A program made the position numbers and the translations under genes. Below, piece after piece: positions 36,368-46,582 of a stretch of 64,000 nt of DNA. How positions within the stretch are numbered: the stretch's first letter is position 1; every line of letters starts with the position of its first letter. The DNA is from Chromatiaceae bacterium (lineage in GTDB: Bacteria; Pseudomonadota; Gammaproteobacteria; Chromatiales; Chromatiaceae). The stretch lies in contig CP037918.1 in assembly GCA_019356535.1 (NCBI GenBank), positions 1-64,000 of the forward strand. The letters run 5' to 3'. The notes beneath the pieces are model-generated. The model was not told the DNA's origin. It saw only the letters and a list, made by a program, of their open reading frames with translations, and did not search any database.

Positions 36368-39202
36368 ATGCGCATCGTCCGTTCTCTGACCCTGCGCATT
36401 CTGCTGCTGGTAATCGGGGTCCAGTTGCTGGTGTTCACCGTGGGTGGCTGGGTGGTCAACTCGAGCATGAAGCATTACGCCGAACGCCAGTTCGAGACCC
36501 AGGTCCAGCCGATTCGCGCCCTGATCAACTCGGTGCTCGCGCCGCCCCTGTTTGCCGAAGACCCGGGCTCGCTCGAGCGCCGCGCGAACGAGATCATGGA
36601 AGCCAACCCCTCACTGGCCTGGCTGATGGTGGACGATGCCGAAGGCCGGGTGCTGATCGAGATCGGGCTGGCGCCGCACGTCGATATCGAACCCTCGGCC
36701 CCCCTGGAACAGGGGGCTGTCGACGGGATCTATCGGCTGGGTTTCCCGTTGCGCCTGAGCGGCGAGGACGTGGGATTCGCGCATGTCGGCGTGCGCCTGG
36801 ACTCGCTGCATGTGTTCGTGAAGTCCTTCGAACGCACTCTGGTGGGCATCGGCCTGGCCAGTCTGGCTCTGTCGGCCCTGCTCACCGGACTCACCGTGTG
36901 GAAACACACCCGCCAGCTGCGCGAACTGGGTGAGGCCACCGAGGCACTGACCCGCGGCGAGGTGCCCGAGGTGGTGACCCACGGGCACGACGATGAGGTC
37001 GGGCGCCTGGCCCGCGCCTTCAATACCATGGCGCGCGCCATCGAAGAACGCCGCCGGGCGCACGATCACGAACACAGCCGGCTGCGTGCCATCGCCGACT
37101 ACACCTTTGCCTGGGAGATCTGGATCGACCCCGAGGGGCACCTGATCTGGACCAACCCCTCGGCCTTGCGGGTCACCGGCTATGCTCCGGAAGAGCTGCT
37201 GGCCATGGAGGACTTTCCCCGCCCGCTGATGAGTGACGAAGCCGCCTGTGCCGATACGACCTGGCAGCGCATCCTGTGTGAGCCGGAAGGTGGTGACGTG
37301 GAATGCGTGTTACGGCGCCGTGACGGTAACTGTATCTGGGTGTCCATGTACTGGCAGCCCCTGCTCGATGCCGATGGCCAACTGCTTGGCAAGCGGGCTT
37401 CGTTCATCGACGTCAGTGAGCGACGGCGGGTGCAGGAGTCTCTGGAGACCTCGTTGCGCGAACTGCGCGCCATCGAACTGCGCCAGCAGGAACTGCTGGC
37501 CCGCTCCGAGCGCCAACAGGCCCGCTTCCGTGCCCTGCTCTCGGCCATGAATCTGGGCATCCTGTTCGAGACCCCCGAAAAACGGGTGGAATACGTGAAC
37601 CCGGCCTTCATCGAGATGTGGGCACTGGACCCCGAAGTCAGCCTGGTCGGACGGCCGGTGAACGAGGTACTGGAGCTGTCCCGCCACAAGTTTGCCCATC
37701 CCATGCGCGGTTCGCGTTGCGTCCTCCAGGTGGAGAGCACCCACGAGACGAGCGAGCAGTTCGAGATCCTTCTCGGAGACGGTCGTATCCTCACGCAGGT
37801 GTCCTATCCCGTGTACGACAATGAACGCCGTACCATCGGCCGCCTCTGGCTGTACGAGGACGTGACCAACGAGCGTCAGACCGCCGAGCAGCTCATCTAC
37901 CTGGCCGAGCGTGATTCGCTCACCGGTCTTTACAACCGGCATCGCTTCCAGGTCGAGATGGAACGCATGATCGGCATGTCACAGCGCTTCGGCCACCGTT
38001 TCGCCCTGCTGTATTTCGATCTCGACGAGTTCAAGTACATCAATGACACCTTCGGCCACCGGGAGGGCGATACCGTGCTTACCCGCATAGCCGGCGAGCT
38101 GGCTCAGGTGGTGCGAAAGAACGACGTGTTGGCGCGCCTGGGTGGTGACGAGTTCGCCATCATCACCCTGGTGAAGAAGGATCTCGACGAGGTGAAGCAA
38201 CTGGCGCACCGCATCGTCAACGCGGTGGCGCGCATTCCCTTCCGCTTCCACAGCCAGAACATCCGCATCACCACCAGCATCGGTATTTCGGTGTATCCCG
38301 ACCTGGCGCAAGACATCGAGACTCTGGTGGCGCAGGCCGATGCAGCCATGTATCAGGCCAAGGCGCAGGGAAAGAATACTTGGTCGATGTACGACCGCTC
38401 GCGCGATGCCACCTCCACCATGATGGCGCACATGACCTGGGCGCAGCGCATCGAGCATGGGTTGGAGAGCAACCTGTTCGAGCTGCATTTCCAGGGCGTC
38501 TACCACGTGCCCTCGCGTGAGCTGGCACACCTCGAGGCCCTGGTGCGACTACGCGACAGCGACGACCCCGACAATCTCTACATGCCAGGTCAGTTCATCC
38601 CCATCGCCGAGAAGAACGGCAAGATACTGGCCATCGACCAGTGGGTGGTGCGTGAAGTGATCCGTCTGCTCGCCGAGCATCCGACCATGCCGCCGGTGGC
38701 GGTCAACATTTCTGGCCGTTCATTCGACGATCCTTCGTTGCCGCAGCGTATCCGTCGCTGGCTCGGTGATGCGGGCGTGGATCCCGAGCGCCTGCTGGTG
38801 GAGCTCACCGAGACCGCGGCAGTGTCCGACATCCAGGACGCGCAGCGTTTCATCGAAGGCCTGCACCAGGCCGGCTGCCGGGTCTGCCTGGACGACTTCG
38901 GCGCCGGCTTCTCCTCCTTTGCCTATCTCAAGCACATCACCGCGGATATCCTCAAGATCGACGGCCAGTTCATTCACGACCTGCCCAACAACCCCGAGAA
39001 CCAGATCTTCCTGCGCGCCATGCTCGACGTGGCCACCGGGCTGCGCAAGACCACCATCGCCGAATTCGTGGACAGCCCGGCGGTGTTCGATATGCTTTCC
39101 CACTTCGGCATCGACCTGGCTCAGGGCTACTATCTCGACAAGCCCCGGTCTGACCACCCCGCCATCCCGGTGGGCGATGCCCCGACCGACGATTCGGACT
39201 GA
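36368..39202 (+). CDS. Membrane GGDEF-EAL protein with HAMP and two PAS domains
   Basis: A 944-residue c-di-GMP enzyme. Two membrane segments (about 10-32 and 155-178) enclose a periplasmic sensor, followed by HAMP (about 178-230), PAS (about 240-370), PAS (about 400-510), GGDEF (about 515-680) and EAL (about 700-940). LGGDEF (592-597) is intact. The EAL domain keeps LEAL (near 723), LTETA and LDDFGAGF, with AEFVDS in place of AEGVE, so the phosphodiesterase may be weakened. It is coupled to the PhnD-like gene. Confidence 0.93.
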   Translation: MRIVRSLTLRILLLVIGVQLLVFTVGGWVVNSSMKHYAERQFETQVQPIRALINSVLAPPLFAEDPGSLERRANEIMEANPSLAWLMVDDAEGRVLIEIGLAPHVDIEPSAPLEQGAVDGIYRLGFPLRLSGEDVGFAHVGVRLDSLHVFVKSFERTLVGIGLASLALSALLTGLTVWKHTRQLRELGEATEALTRGEVPEVVTHGHDDEVGRLARAFNTMARAIEERRRAHDHEHSRLRAIADYTFAWEIWIDPEGHLIWTNPSALRVTGYAPEELLAMEDFPRPLMSDEAACADTTWQRILCEPEGGDVECVLRRRDGNCIWVSMYWQPLLDADGQLLGKRASFIDVSERRRVQESLETSLRELRAIELRQQELLARSERQQARFRALLSAMNLGILFETPEKRVEYVNPAFIEMWALDPEVSLVGRPVNEVLELSRHKFAHPMRGSRCVLQVESTHETSEQFEILLGDGRILTQVSYPVYDNERRTIGRLWLYEDVTNERQTAEQLIYLAERDSLTGLYNRHRFQVEMERMIGMSQRFGHRFALLYFDLDEFKYINDTFGHREGDTVLTRIAGELAQVVRKNDVLARLGGDEFAIITLVKKDLDEVKQLAHRIVNAVARIPFRFHSQNIRITTSIGISVYPDLAQDIETLVAQADAAMYQAKAQGKNTWSMYDRSRDATSTMMAHMTWAQRIEHGLESNLFELHFQGVYHVPSRELAHLEALVRLRDSDDPDNLYMPGQFIPIAEKNGKILAIDQWVVREVIRLLAEHPTMPPVAVNISGRSFDDPSLPQRIRRWLGDAGVDPERLLVELTETAAVSDIQDAQRFIEGLHQAGCRVCLDDFGAGFSSFAYLKHITADILKIDGQFIHDLPNNPENQIFLRAMLDVATGLRKTTIAEFVDSPAVFDMLSHFGIDLAQGYYLDKPRSDHPAIPVGDAPTDDSD

Positions 39203-39290
39203 TTGTCCCTGCCCGCGCTTCATGGTGCGGGCTCCGCAGGTCGAGTCGCGGTAGAATCCCCCCTCTATCAACCGGCTTCAGGACATTCCC

Positions 39291-39836
39291 GTGCAGCAGA
39301 TTCGTGGAACCACCATTCTCTCGGTCCGCCGAGGCGGCCGTGTCGTGATCGGCGGCGACGGTCAGGTGTCGATGGGCAACACCGTCATGAAGGGCAATGC
39401 CCGCAAGGTGCGGCGCCTCTACAAAGGGCAGGTGCTGGCCGGCTTCGCCGGCGCCACTGCCGATGCCTTCACCCTGTTCGAGCGCTTCGAGGGCAAGCTC
39501 GAAAAACACTCCGGCCACCTGGTGCGTGCCGCAGTCGAACTGGCCAAGGACTGGCGCACCGACCGTATGTTGCGCCGCCTGGAGGCCCTGCTGGTGGTGG
39601 CCGATGCCGAAGCCTCGTTGATCCTCACCGGCACCGGCGACGTGGTCGAGCCCGAGGACAGCCTGATGGCCATCGGTTCTGGCGGCAGCTACGCCCAGGC
39701 CGCGGCGCGCGCCCTGCTGGACAACACCGAGCTGTCCGCGCGCGAGATCGTCGAGAAGGGCCTGAACATCGCCGCCGACATCTGCGTGTACACCAACCAC
39801 AACCTGGTTATCGAGGAACTCGACAGTAATGTCTGA
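39291..39836 (+). CDS. hslV: ATP-dependent protease subunit HslV
   Basis: HslV is the proteasome-like peptidase of HslUV. The 181 residues begin [14 protein letters not shown]; the first Thr of TTIL would be the N-terminal nucleophile after processing. It has the usual length. The start follows a short spacer with a hairpin (CCCGC / GCGGG near 39217). The gene overlaps hslU by 8 bases. Confidence 0.97.
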   Translation: MQQIRGTTILSVRRGGRVVIGGDGQVSMGNTVMKGNARKVRRLYKGQVLAGFAGATADAFTLFERFEGKLEKHSGHLVRAAVELAKDWRTDRMLRRLEALLVVADAEASLILTGTGDVVEPEDSLMAIGSGGSYAQAAARALLDNTELSAREIVEKGLNIAADICVYTNHNLVIEELDSNV

Positions 39837-41163
39837 TACCACTCCCGAAGAGATCGTCCACGAGCTTGACAAGCACATCGTTGGCCAGCAAGAGGCCAAG
39901 CGCGCAGTAGCCATCGCGCTGCGTAACCGCTGGCGGCGGATGCGCGTCGATCCGGCGCTGCGCAACGAGATCACCCCCAAGAACATCCTCATGATCGGTC
40001 CCACCGGGGTGGGCAAGACTGAGATTGCGCGCCGCTTGGCACGCCTGGCCGATGCCCCCTTCATCAAGGTCGAGGCCACCAAGTTCACCGAGGTGGGCTA
40101 TGTGGGCCGCGAGGTCGATTCCATCATCCGCGATCTCGCCGACTCGGCGGTGAAGATGGTACGCGAGCAAGAGATGGAAAAGGTGCGCGACGTGGCCCGC
40201 GAGGCCGCCGAGGAGCGGGTGCTCGACGCCCTGCTGCCGCCACCGCGCACCACCAGCTGGGAGGCCGAGGCCGCTACCCCGCCGGCTTCGGGTACACGCG
40301 AGAAGTTCCGCGAGAAGCTGCGCGCCGGTGAGCTCGATGACCGCGAGATCGAGATCGAGGTGGCAGGGCCGCAGCTGGGGGTGGAGATCATGGCCCCGCC
40401 TGGCATGGAGGAGATGACCAGCCAGTTGCAGAGCCTGTTCCAGAACATCGGCGGCGGCCGCAGCAAGCGCCGCAAGCTGCGCATCCGCGATGCCATGAAG
40501 CTGCTCACCGACGAGGAGGCTGCGCGCCGGATCAACGAGGAAGACCTCAAACTGCGCGCCATTGAGCGGGTCGAACAGCAGGGCATCGTGTTCATCGACG
40601 AGCTCGACAAGGTCACCAGCCGCGCCGAGGCGCATGGCGCCGATGTCTCGCGCGAGGGCGTGCAGCGCGACCTGTTGCCGTTGGTCGAAGGCTGCACCGT
40701 CACCACCAAGCACGGTATGGTGCGTACCGATCACATCCTGTTCATCGCCTCGGGCGCCTTCCATCTGAGCAAGCCCTCGGACCTGATCCCCGAGCTGCAG
40801 GGCCGCCTGCCGATCCGGGTGGAACTGAGCGCCCTGTCGGTGGAAGACTTCGTGCGCATCCTCACCGAGCCCGACGCCTCGCTCACCGAGCAGTACCAGG
40901 CGCTCATGGCCACCGAGGGGGTGGACCTGCAATTCACCGAGGACGGCATCCGGCGCATCGCCGAGATCGCCTGGCAGGTCAACGAGCGCACCGAGAACAT
41001 CGGCGCGCGTCGCCTGCACACGGTGATGGAGCGGTTGCTCGAGGAAGTCTCCTTCATGGCCCCGCGTTACCAGGGACAGACCGTCACCATCGACGCCGCC
41101 TACGTGGATCGTAATCTCGAGGCCCTGTCCGAAAACGAGGATCTCAGCCGCTATATCCTTTGA
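39829..41163 (+). CDS. hslU: ATP-dependent protease ATPase subunit HslU
   Basis: HslU unfolds substrates for HslV. The 444-residue Clp/AAA+ protein has Walker [10 protein letters not shown], the I-domain (about 110-240), Walker B VFIDELDK, and the conserved C-terminal end EDLSRYIL that inserts into HslV. Overlap with hslV shows coupling. Confidence 0.97.
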   Translation: MSDTTPEEIVHELDKHIVGQQEAKRAVAIALRNRWRRMRVDPALRNEITPKNILMIGPTGVGKTEIARRLARLADAPFIKVEATKFTEVGYVGREVDSIIRDLADSAVKMVREQEMEKVRDVAREAAEERVLDALLPPPRTTSWEAEAATPPASGTREKFREKLRAGELDDREIEIEVAGPQLGVEIMAPPGMEEMTSQLQSLFQNIGGGRSKRRKLRIRDAMKLLTDEEAARRINEEDLKLRAIERVEQQGIVFIDELDKVTSRAEAHGADVSREGVQRDLLPLVEGCTVTTKHGMVRTDHILFIASGAFHLSKPSDLIPELQGRLPIRVELSALSVEDFVRILTEPDASLTEQYQALMATEGVDLQFTEDGIRRIAEIAWQVNERTENIGARRLHTVMERLLEEVSFMAPRYQGQTVTIDAAYVDRNLEALSENEDLSRYIL

Positions 41164-41215
41164 TGAAATTCGGAAACAGCGCGCTTTCTCCTTCCGTAGG
41201 TGTAAAGGGAGCTCC

Positions 41216-41310
41216 GAACAAGTTCCTCCCCCGCTTGCGGGGGAGGTCAGGAGGCGGCGCAATGCCTTGTTCGAAGCCCCTTCTCAACCTCCCCCGTTTC
41301 ATGGGGGAGG
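41216..41310. repeat. Paired GC hairpins after hslU
   Basis: The 348-bp hslU-DUF971 spacer contains CCTCCCCCGC-TT-GCGGGGGAGG (41225-41246) and CCTCCCCC-7-GGGGGAGG (41288-41310). An outer pair CGAACAAG (41216-41223) and CTTGTTCG (41266-41273) encloses the first. This looks like a dispersed REP-type element and may end hslVU transcription. No gene is supported in the spacer. Confidence 0.6.
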
Positions 41311-41511
41311 AGAATGTGGAGTTTTTCAGAGGCTCGTTTACGACATCCTCATGTTGGCGGAGGGGGTGTTCAGGGTCCCTTTGAGGGCTTCCGATAAGTC
41401 AGCTCGCGCGTGAGGCAGTATGCGACTACCTCCTCGCATGGGGGGTGAAAAGCGGGCGGCTCCTCGCCACAATAGAGCCGGTTTCCCCTTCATTATCGTG
41501 GATTACTGAAC

Positions 41512-41883
41512 ATGCTCAACACGCCGAATCCCACCGAACTCAACCTGCACCGCCTCTCGCGCGTGCTCGAGATCAGCTTCGATGATGGCAGCAACTTCAA
41601 GCTGCCGGCCGAGTACCTTCGCGTCTATTCGCCTTCGGCCGACGTGGCCGGGCATGGCCCGGGCCAGCGCAAGGTGCCGCTGGGCAAGGAGGGTGTCGGC
41701 ATCGACCGACTCGAGCCGGTGGGCAACTACGCCATCCAGATCGTGTTCGACGATGGTCACGACACCGGCATCTACTCCTGGGAAACCCTGTACAATCTGG
41801 GGAAACACTACGACGACCTGTGGGCGGCCTACCTCGAAGAGCTGAAGGAAAAGGGCTATACCCGCAAGGAGCCGTCGTCCTGA
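41512..41883 (+). CDS. DUF971 family protein (GBBH-like N-terminal domain)
   Basis: A 123-residue protein with the DUF971 pattern: [27 protein letters not shown] (broken at residue 20 in the reading) and [18 protein letters not shown]. The fold equals the N-terminal domain of gamma-butyrobetaine hydroxylase. DUF971 domains occur in iron-sulfur carrier contexts, but the free-standing form has no settled role. It precedes ubiE by 22 bases. Confidence 0.85.
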   Translation: MLNTPNPTELNLHRLSRVLEISFDDGSNFKLPAEYLRVYSPSADVAGHGPGQRKVPLGKEGVGIDRLEPVGNYAIQIVFDDGHDTGIYSWETLYNLGKHYDDLWAAYLEELKEKGYTRKEPSS

Positions 41884-41905
41884 AACCCGACGCAGGAACC
41901 AGGGC

Positions 41906-42655
41906 ATGAGCGAGCAGGACACCACCCATTTCGGCTTCCGCCAGGTACCAAAGCAGGAGAAGGCGCGCCTGGTACGCGGGGTCTTCGACTCGGTGGCCGA
42001 AAAATACGACATCATGAACGACCTGATGTCTTTCGGCGTGCACCGGCTGTGGAAGCGTTTCGCCATTGAGCTGGCTGGAGTGCGCCCCGGGCAGACGGTG
42101 CTGGACCTGGCCTCGGGCACCGGCGATCTCGCTGACCGCTTCGCTGGTCTGGTCGGTCCGCAGGGGCTGGTGGTGATGTCCGACATCAACGCCAACATGC
42201 TCTCGGTGGGGCGCGACCGCATGCTCGACCGCGGGCACGCCGGCAACATGGCCTTCGCCCTAATCAATGCCGAGCAGCTGCCGATCGCCGACGCCAGCGT
42301 GGACCTGGTGACCATCGCCTTCGGCCTGCGCAACGTCACCGACAAGGAGTCCGCACTGGCCGAGATGTACCGGGTGCTGCGCCCCGGCGGGCGCGCCCTG
42401 GTGCTGGAGTTTTCCCACCCCACCAGCCGCCCGCTGGAGAAGCTCTACGACATTTACTCCTTTGGCGTGCTGCCGCGCATGGGCCAGCTGGTAGCCAACG
42501 ACGCCGAGAGTTACCGTTACCTGGCCGAGTCCATCCGCATGCACCCCGACCAGGAGACCCTCAAGGGCATGATGGAGGCGGCGGGCTTCGAGCGCTGCGA
42601 CGTGCACAACCTCACCGGTGGTATCGTCGCCATCCATCGCGGCTTTCGGCTCTGA
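41906..42655 (+). CDS. ubiE: Ubiquinone/menaquinone biosynthesis C-methyltransferase UbiE
   Basis: UbiE adds the C-methyl of ubiquinone and menaquinone. The 249 residues have the family start [14 protein letters not shown], the SAM motif [12 protein letters not shown], and the signatures [18 protein letters not shown] and [10 protein letters not shown]. It begins the ubiE-ubiJ-ubiB set. Confidence 0.96.
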   Translation: MSEQDTTHFGFRQVPKQEKARLVRGVFDSVAEKYDIMNDLMSFGVHRLWKRFAIELAGVRPGQTVLDLASGTGDLADRFAGLVGPQGLVVMSDINANMLSVGRDRMLDRGHAGNMAFALINAEQLPIADASVDLVTIAFGLRNVTDKESALAEMYRVLRPGGRALVLEFSHPTSRPLEKLYDIYSFGVLPRMGQLVANDAESYRYLAESIRMHPDQETLKGMMEAAGFERCDVHNLTGGIVAIHRGFRL

Positions 42656-42666
42656 GGGCGGGCGCC

Positions 42667-43293
42667 ATGAGCGTACGCGAGCTCGCCTTGCAGGCCATGG
42701 AGACGGTGCTCAACGCGCTGATCGAGCGCGATCCCGAGGCGCGCACACGGCTCGCGCTCTGGCACGGTCGCGTGATTGCCATCGCCCTGCGCGGTACCGG
42801 ACTCACCCTCTACTTCGTGCCCGATGCGGCTGGCCGCCTGCAACTGCTCGGTCGCTACGAGGGCGAGCCCGACGCGCTCATCGAGGGCAGCCCGATCGAC
42901 CTGATGCGCGCCTCGGACAAGCGCGAGGGCCTGGCGCAGCTGTTCGCGGGCCATGTGCGTCTGCACGGGGACACCGAGTTGGCGCACCGCTTCAGCGAGG
43001 TACTCGGTGGGCTGGAGATCGACTGGGAGGAACAGCTCTCGCGCTACGTGGGGGACGTGGCTGCGCACGAGTTGGCGCGTATCGGCCGCGAGGCCAGCGA
43101 CGAGGGGCGGCGCCTGGGCGGACTGTTCGCGCGCAACCTCTCGGAATACCTCACCGAGGAGGCGCGCCTGTTGCCCCATCCCTTCGAGACCGAGGCCTGG
43201 ATCCGCCAGGTCGAGGACACCCGCGACGATGTCGAGCGCCTGGCCGCGCGCATCGACTGGCTCGAGCAACGCCTGCGGGCCCGCGAATCATGA
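42667..43293 (+). CDS. ubiJ: Ubiquinone biosynthesis accessory factor UbiJ
   Basis: The 208-residue SCP2-domain protein binds quinone intermediates for the Ubi complex. An SCP2-like fold covers about 15-115, followed by a long helix (RQVEDTRDDVERLAARIDWL). Position between ubiE and ubiB with an ATGA overlap to ubiB is characteristic. Sequence alone is weakly conserved, so context weighs heavily. Confidence 0.9.
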   Translation: MSVRELALQAMETVLNALIERDPEARTRLALWHGRVIAIALRGTGLTLYFVPDAAGRLQLLGRYEGEPDALIEGSPIDLMRASDKREGLAQLFAGHVRLHGDTELAHRFSEVLGGLEIDWEEQLSRYVGDVAAHELARIGREASDEGRRLGGLFARNLSEYLTEEARLLPHPFETEAWIRQVEDTRDDVERLAARIDWLEQRLRARES

Positions 43294-44945
43294 TGCCGTT
43301 GCGCGAGGCCCTGCGCGTGGTGCACATCGCCTGGGTGCTGGCGCGCCACGGGCTCGACGAGATCCTGCTGGCCACCCACCTGTTCCGGCCGATTCGCTTC
43401 CTGCGCTATCTCTCGCCCTTCTGGCTGGCCAGCCTGGGCCGGCGACCACCGCGCGGGGTACGTATCCGCCGTGCGCTCGAGGACCTGGGCCCCATCTACG
43501 TCAAGTTCGGGCAAATCCTCTCCACCCGCCGGGACTTGCTGCCTGATGATATCGCCGAGGAACTGAGCAAGCTGCAGGACCAGGTGCCGTCTTTCCCCGG
43601 CGAGAAGGCGCAAGCCATCATCGAGCAGGCCTTGGGTGCGCCGGTCTCCGAGTTGTTCGCCGAGTTTCAGGTTGAGCCCCTGGCCTCGGCGTCCATTGCC
43701 CAGGTGCATGCCGCGCGCCTGCACGATGGCACCGAGGTGATCGTCAAGGTAGTGCGCCCTGGCATCGAGAAGATAATCCAGCGCGATCTGGAGTTGCTCT
43801 ACACCATCGCCCGGCTGGCACGGCGCTACTCGCGCGAGGCGCGCCGCCTGCGTCCGGTGGAGGTGGTCGAGGAATACGATCGTACCATCCACGACGAGCT
43901 GGATCTGTTGCGCGAGGCGGCCAACTGCACCCAGCTGCGGCGCAATTTCGAGCGCAGCGAGATGCTCATCGTGCCGCAGGTGTACTGGGACTACACCCGG
44001 CGCAACGTCATGGTGCAGGAACGGGTTTACGGCATCCCGGTGGATCGGGTCGAGGATCTGAAGCGAGCGGGTATCGATCTCAAGCGCCTGGGCGAGTACG
44101 GAGTGGAAATCTTCTTCACCCAGGTCTTCCGCGACAACTTCTTCCATGCCGATATGCACCCAGGGAACATCTTCGTCACACCCGACGGGCGCTATATCAG
44201 CGTGGACTTCGGCATCATGGGGACCCTGACCACCGAGGACCAGCGCTACCTGGCGGAGAATCTGCTGGCCTTCTTCCACCGTGATTACCGCCGGGTGGCC
44301 GAACTGCACGTGGAATCCGGCTGGGTACCGCCGAACACCCGGGTCGAGGAGTTCGAGGCGGCGATCCGCACCGTCAGCGAGCCGATCTGGGAGAAGCCCA
44401 TTGCCGAGATCTCCTTCGGCCAGTTCCTGTTGCGCCTGTTCCAGACCGCGCGCCGGTTCGACATGGAGGTCCAGCCGCAGTTGGTGCTGTTGCAGAAGAC
44501 CCTGCTCAATATCGAGGGCCTGGGCCGCATGCTCTACCCCGAGCTGGACCTGTGGAGCACCGCCAAGCCCTTCATGGAACGCTGGATGGCGCAACAGGTC
44601 GGCCCGCGCGCTTTCGTCCGTCGGGTGAAGGAGTCATTGCCGCAACTCTCCGAGGAACTACCCGAAATCCCGCACCTGGCCTGGCGGCTGCTCAAGAAGG
44701 CCAATGACGGTGAACTGGAGATCCGCTGGCGCTCCGACGAGCTGGAGCGCCTGCGCCGCGAACTGCGTGCCGGTCAGCGTGCTACCCGGCAGACCATCGC
44801 CGGCGGTAGCCTGCTGCTCGGCGGTCTGCTGCTCAACCTGGGGACGGCGCCGCTGTTGCCGAGCATCGGTAACCCGCTGTTGGCCCTTGGCCTGAGCGGT
44901 GCCGGGCTGGTGCTGTTGCTGCGCCAGTTACTGAGACAACCCTAA
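43290..44945 (+). CDS. ubiB: Ubiquinone biosynthesis ATPase/kinase-like protein UbiB
   Basis: UbiB is an atypical kinase-fold ATPase of ubiquinone synthesis. ATG 43290 gives 551 residues. The KxGQ motif is in [11 protein letters not shown], Ala-rich loop [10 protein letters not shown], catalytic HADMHPGN and metal-binding VDFG. Two C-terminal hydrophobic helices (about 500-545) anchor it to the membrane. Longer upstream frames overlap ubiJ. Confidence 0.95.
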   Translation: MMPLREALRVVHIAWVLARHGLDEILLATHLFRPIRFLRYLSPFWLASLGRRPPRGVRIRRALEDLGPIYVKFGQILSTRRDLLPDDIAEELSKLQDQVPSFPGEKAQAIIEQALGAPVSELFAEFQVEPLASASIAQVHAARLHDGTEVIVKVVRPGIEKIIQRDLELLYTIARLARRYSREARRLRPVEVVEEYDRTIHDELDLLREAANCTQLRRNFERSEMLIVPQVYWDYTRRNVMVQERVYGIPVDRVEDLKRAGIDLKRLGEYGVEIFFTQVFRDNFFHADMHPGNIFVTPDGRYISVDFGIMGTLTTEDQRYLAENLLAFFHRDYRRVAELHVESGWVPPNTRVEEFEAAIRTVSEPIWEKPIAEISFGQFLLRLFQTARRFDMEVQPQLVLLQKTLLNIEGLGRMLYPELDLWSTAKPFMERWMAQQVGPRAFVRRVKESLPQLSEELPEIPHLAWRLLKKANDGELEIRWRSDELERLRRELRAGQRATRQTIAGGSLLLGGLLLNLGTAPLLPSIGNPLLALGLSGAGLVLLLRQLLRQP

Positions 44946-45176
44946 GTAAAGCAACGCTCAGAGCACTCTGCCTGTTCCGGATCAAGGCGCGGCCCGCAGG
45001 CAATGGCAGGCCCTTGGGAGGGCCGCAACACAGAGCCGGGACAGGCAGAGCGCTCCCCGTGGGCGGGCCCCAGGGCGTCCATCCACGGTGTTGCGCTGGC
45101 TTGACATGGAATCACCATGCCTGCTGTCTGTGCGCCTTGTGGCTGAACGCCCTGAGACCCGCTGAGGGTCGCTTTT
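44946..45176 (+). ncRNA. Candidate structured RNA or palindromic repeat after ubiB
   Basis: No gene is supported, but the 240 bases are highly structured. Stem P1 pairs 44961-44980 with 45036-45055 (20 bp with one A-C mismatch and one G-U). Inside, GCGGCCC (44989-44995) pairs with GGGCCGC (45020-45026). Stem P2 pairs CAGGGCGT (45071) with ACGCCCTG (45147), plus CCAC with GTGG. P2 holds CATGG-5-CCATG (45105-45119). A terminator hairpin closes the region. It is either a 3'-UTR-derived RNA or a dispersed repeat. Known RNAs such as 6S, RNase P or tmRNA do not fit. Confidence 0.4.
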
Positions 45177-45177
45177 C
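45156..45177 (+). terminator. Terminator closing the ubiB 3' region
   Basis: GACCC (45156-45160), loop GCTGA, GGGTC (45166-45170) then GCTTTTCTT. It suits transcripts arriving from ubiB. Confidence 0.65.
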
Positions 45178-45188
45178 TTAGGGCTCAG

Positions 45189-46532
45189 TTACTTCGCCGG
45201 GACTGAACGCACACCGGAGTCCGGCGTCCAGGGCACCTTGATCTTCTCTTCCACCTCGACCGATTCGATCTCGATCAGCGGTACGTAGGCTTCCATCGTG
45301 CCACCAGGAACTCGCTGCTCGAGCTGGGCCTCGCCGTTGACCACCGCGATCAATACCCCTTCGCGCGAGGGCTGGCCACGTGGCCGGATGCGTACCTTCT
45401 CTCCCAGGTGGTCACCCAGGTTCGCTACCGAGATCGTGCGGTAACGCCGCTGGATACGATAGCCGGCAGGCGGCTTTCCCGTGACGGACCCGGGGACGTC
45501 GCTGGTCGCGGGCGATACCGTGACGGGGGCGAGTGACCGGAAGCGGATCTCGAGCGGCAGTACGGGGCGCCCGTTGACCACCAGGCTCATGCCCAGGCGG
45601 CTGACGATCTGCTCAGGCGGGATGGTCGCCAGTTGCAGCGGGGCCAGGGGTTCGGGGGGGCGCAGGTCCAGTTCGATCCGCCCCCAGTGGCGGTGATAGT
45701 CGGTCAGCGCCCGTTGCAGGGCCTCGCCGACCTCGATGCCGGCTTCTGCCAGTTGTGCCCGGGTCTGCGTGAGCAACTGTTCGACATAGGCCTCGGGCCC
45801 AGACAGGCCAAGCCGTTCGGCGCAATGGCCTGCCAGCTGCTGCCCGAAATCAGGATCGATCTCGAACGCCAGGCGCGCGCCATCGAGCCGCGCCCGTGCC
45901 ACGCGTTGGTCTTGCAGGTCTTCCGGCACCAGACCGAGCAGCCGCATCTCCAGTTCCACCCGCTCGATGTCCTGGAGGTCCAGCGTCAGCCACATCGCGA
46001 GTCGTTCGGCGGTCCGGTCGAAGGCATAGCGGCTGTGTATGTCCAGGTGCAGGGTGTTCATCCCCAGTGCCTGTAACAACTGGGGGGCGAGGGTGAAGGT
46101 GGCGCAGGCGGTTTCCGGGTCCGTGGTGGCTTGGTCCGCGTTGCGGCGCTGATGGGCGATGATCTCTTCGAGCGGTACGCTCACGTCGAAGGCGGTGAGC
46201 GCCAGCTGCTCGGGCAGCGGTAGCGTGTCCGTGCCGAACCTGTTGCGTAGATCGAGCAGGAAGGCCGGGTCCTCGGTTTCCAGGCGTACCCGTTCGATGG
46301 TGATGGCGCGTTCGAAGGACTGCGGTCGGAGCTGGATGCCGACGACCGAAGTCGCACCGTCCCAGTCGGTCTCGATGGCCTGATAATGGATCTCGGCCTG
46401 GTCGGCGACCCGGGCGATGAAGTCGTCCACCGCCAGCTTGACCTGCCACCACATCAGGCCCTTGAAGGCAAAGGGGAGGGCCGCCAGTACTAGGACGGCC
46501 AGGATCAGTCGGTTTCGCGTTCTGCGGCGCAC
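45189..46532 (-). CDS. Membrane-anchored periplasmic protein of unknown function
   Basis: A 447-residue protein with a basic N-terminus and one membrane segment (about 8-26). The rest is mainly periplasmic, with repeated beta-strand patterns and stretches reminiscent of AsmA-like or DUF-type structural proteins; residues 365-420 hold a KOW/SH3-like region (YRTISVANLGDHLGEKVRIR). No family is assigned. It is the last gene on the minus strand next to yajL, 50 bases downstream. Confidence 0.7.
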   Translation of the reverse strand: MRRRTRNRLILAVLVLAALPFAFKGLMWWQVKLAVDDFIARVADQAEIHYQAIETDWDGATSVVGIQLRPQSFERAITIERVRLETEDPAFLLDLRNRFGTDTLPLPEQLALTAFDVSVPLEEIIAHQRRNADQATTDPETACATFTLAPQLLQALGMNTLHLDIHSRYAFDRTAERLAMWLTLDLQDIERVELEMRLLGLVPEDLQDQRVARARLDGARLAFEIDPDFGQQLAGHCAERLGLSGPEAYVEQLLTQTRAQLAEAGIEVGEALQRALTDYHRHWGRIELDLRPPEPLAPLQLATIPPEQIVSRLGMSLVVNGRPVLPLEIRFRSLAPVTVSPATSDVPGSVTGKPPAGYRIQRRYRTISVANLGDHLGEKVRIRPRGQPSREGVLIAVVNGEAQLEQRVPGGTMEAYVPLIEIESVEVEEKIKVPWTPDSGVRSVPAK

Positions 46533-46582
46533 CTTGCATTCCTTATCCGGTGATTGGCCGACAGCGTATCGTCGGCCGGGTA

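Noticed and set aside
43044..44594. A 516-codon open frame antisense to ubiB
   Set aside because: Shadow of ubiB; no protein-like features.
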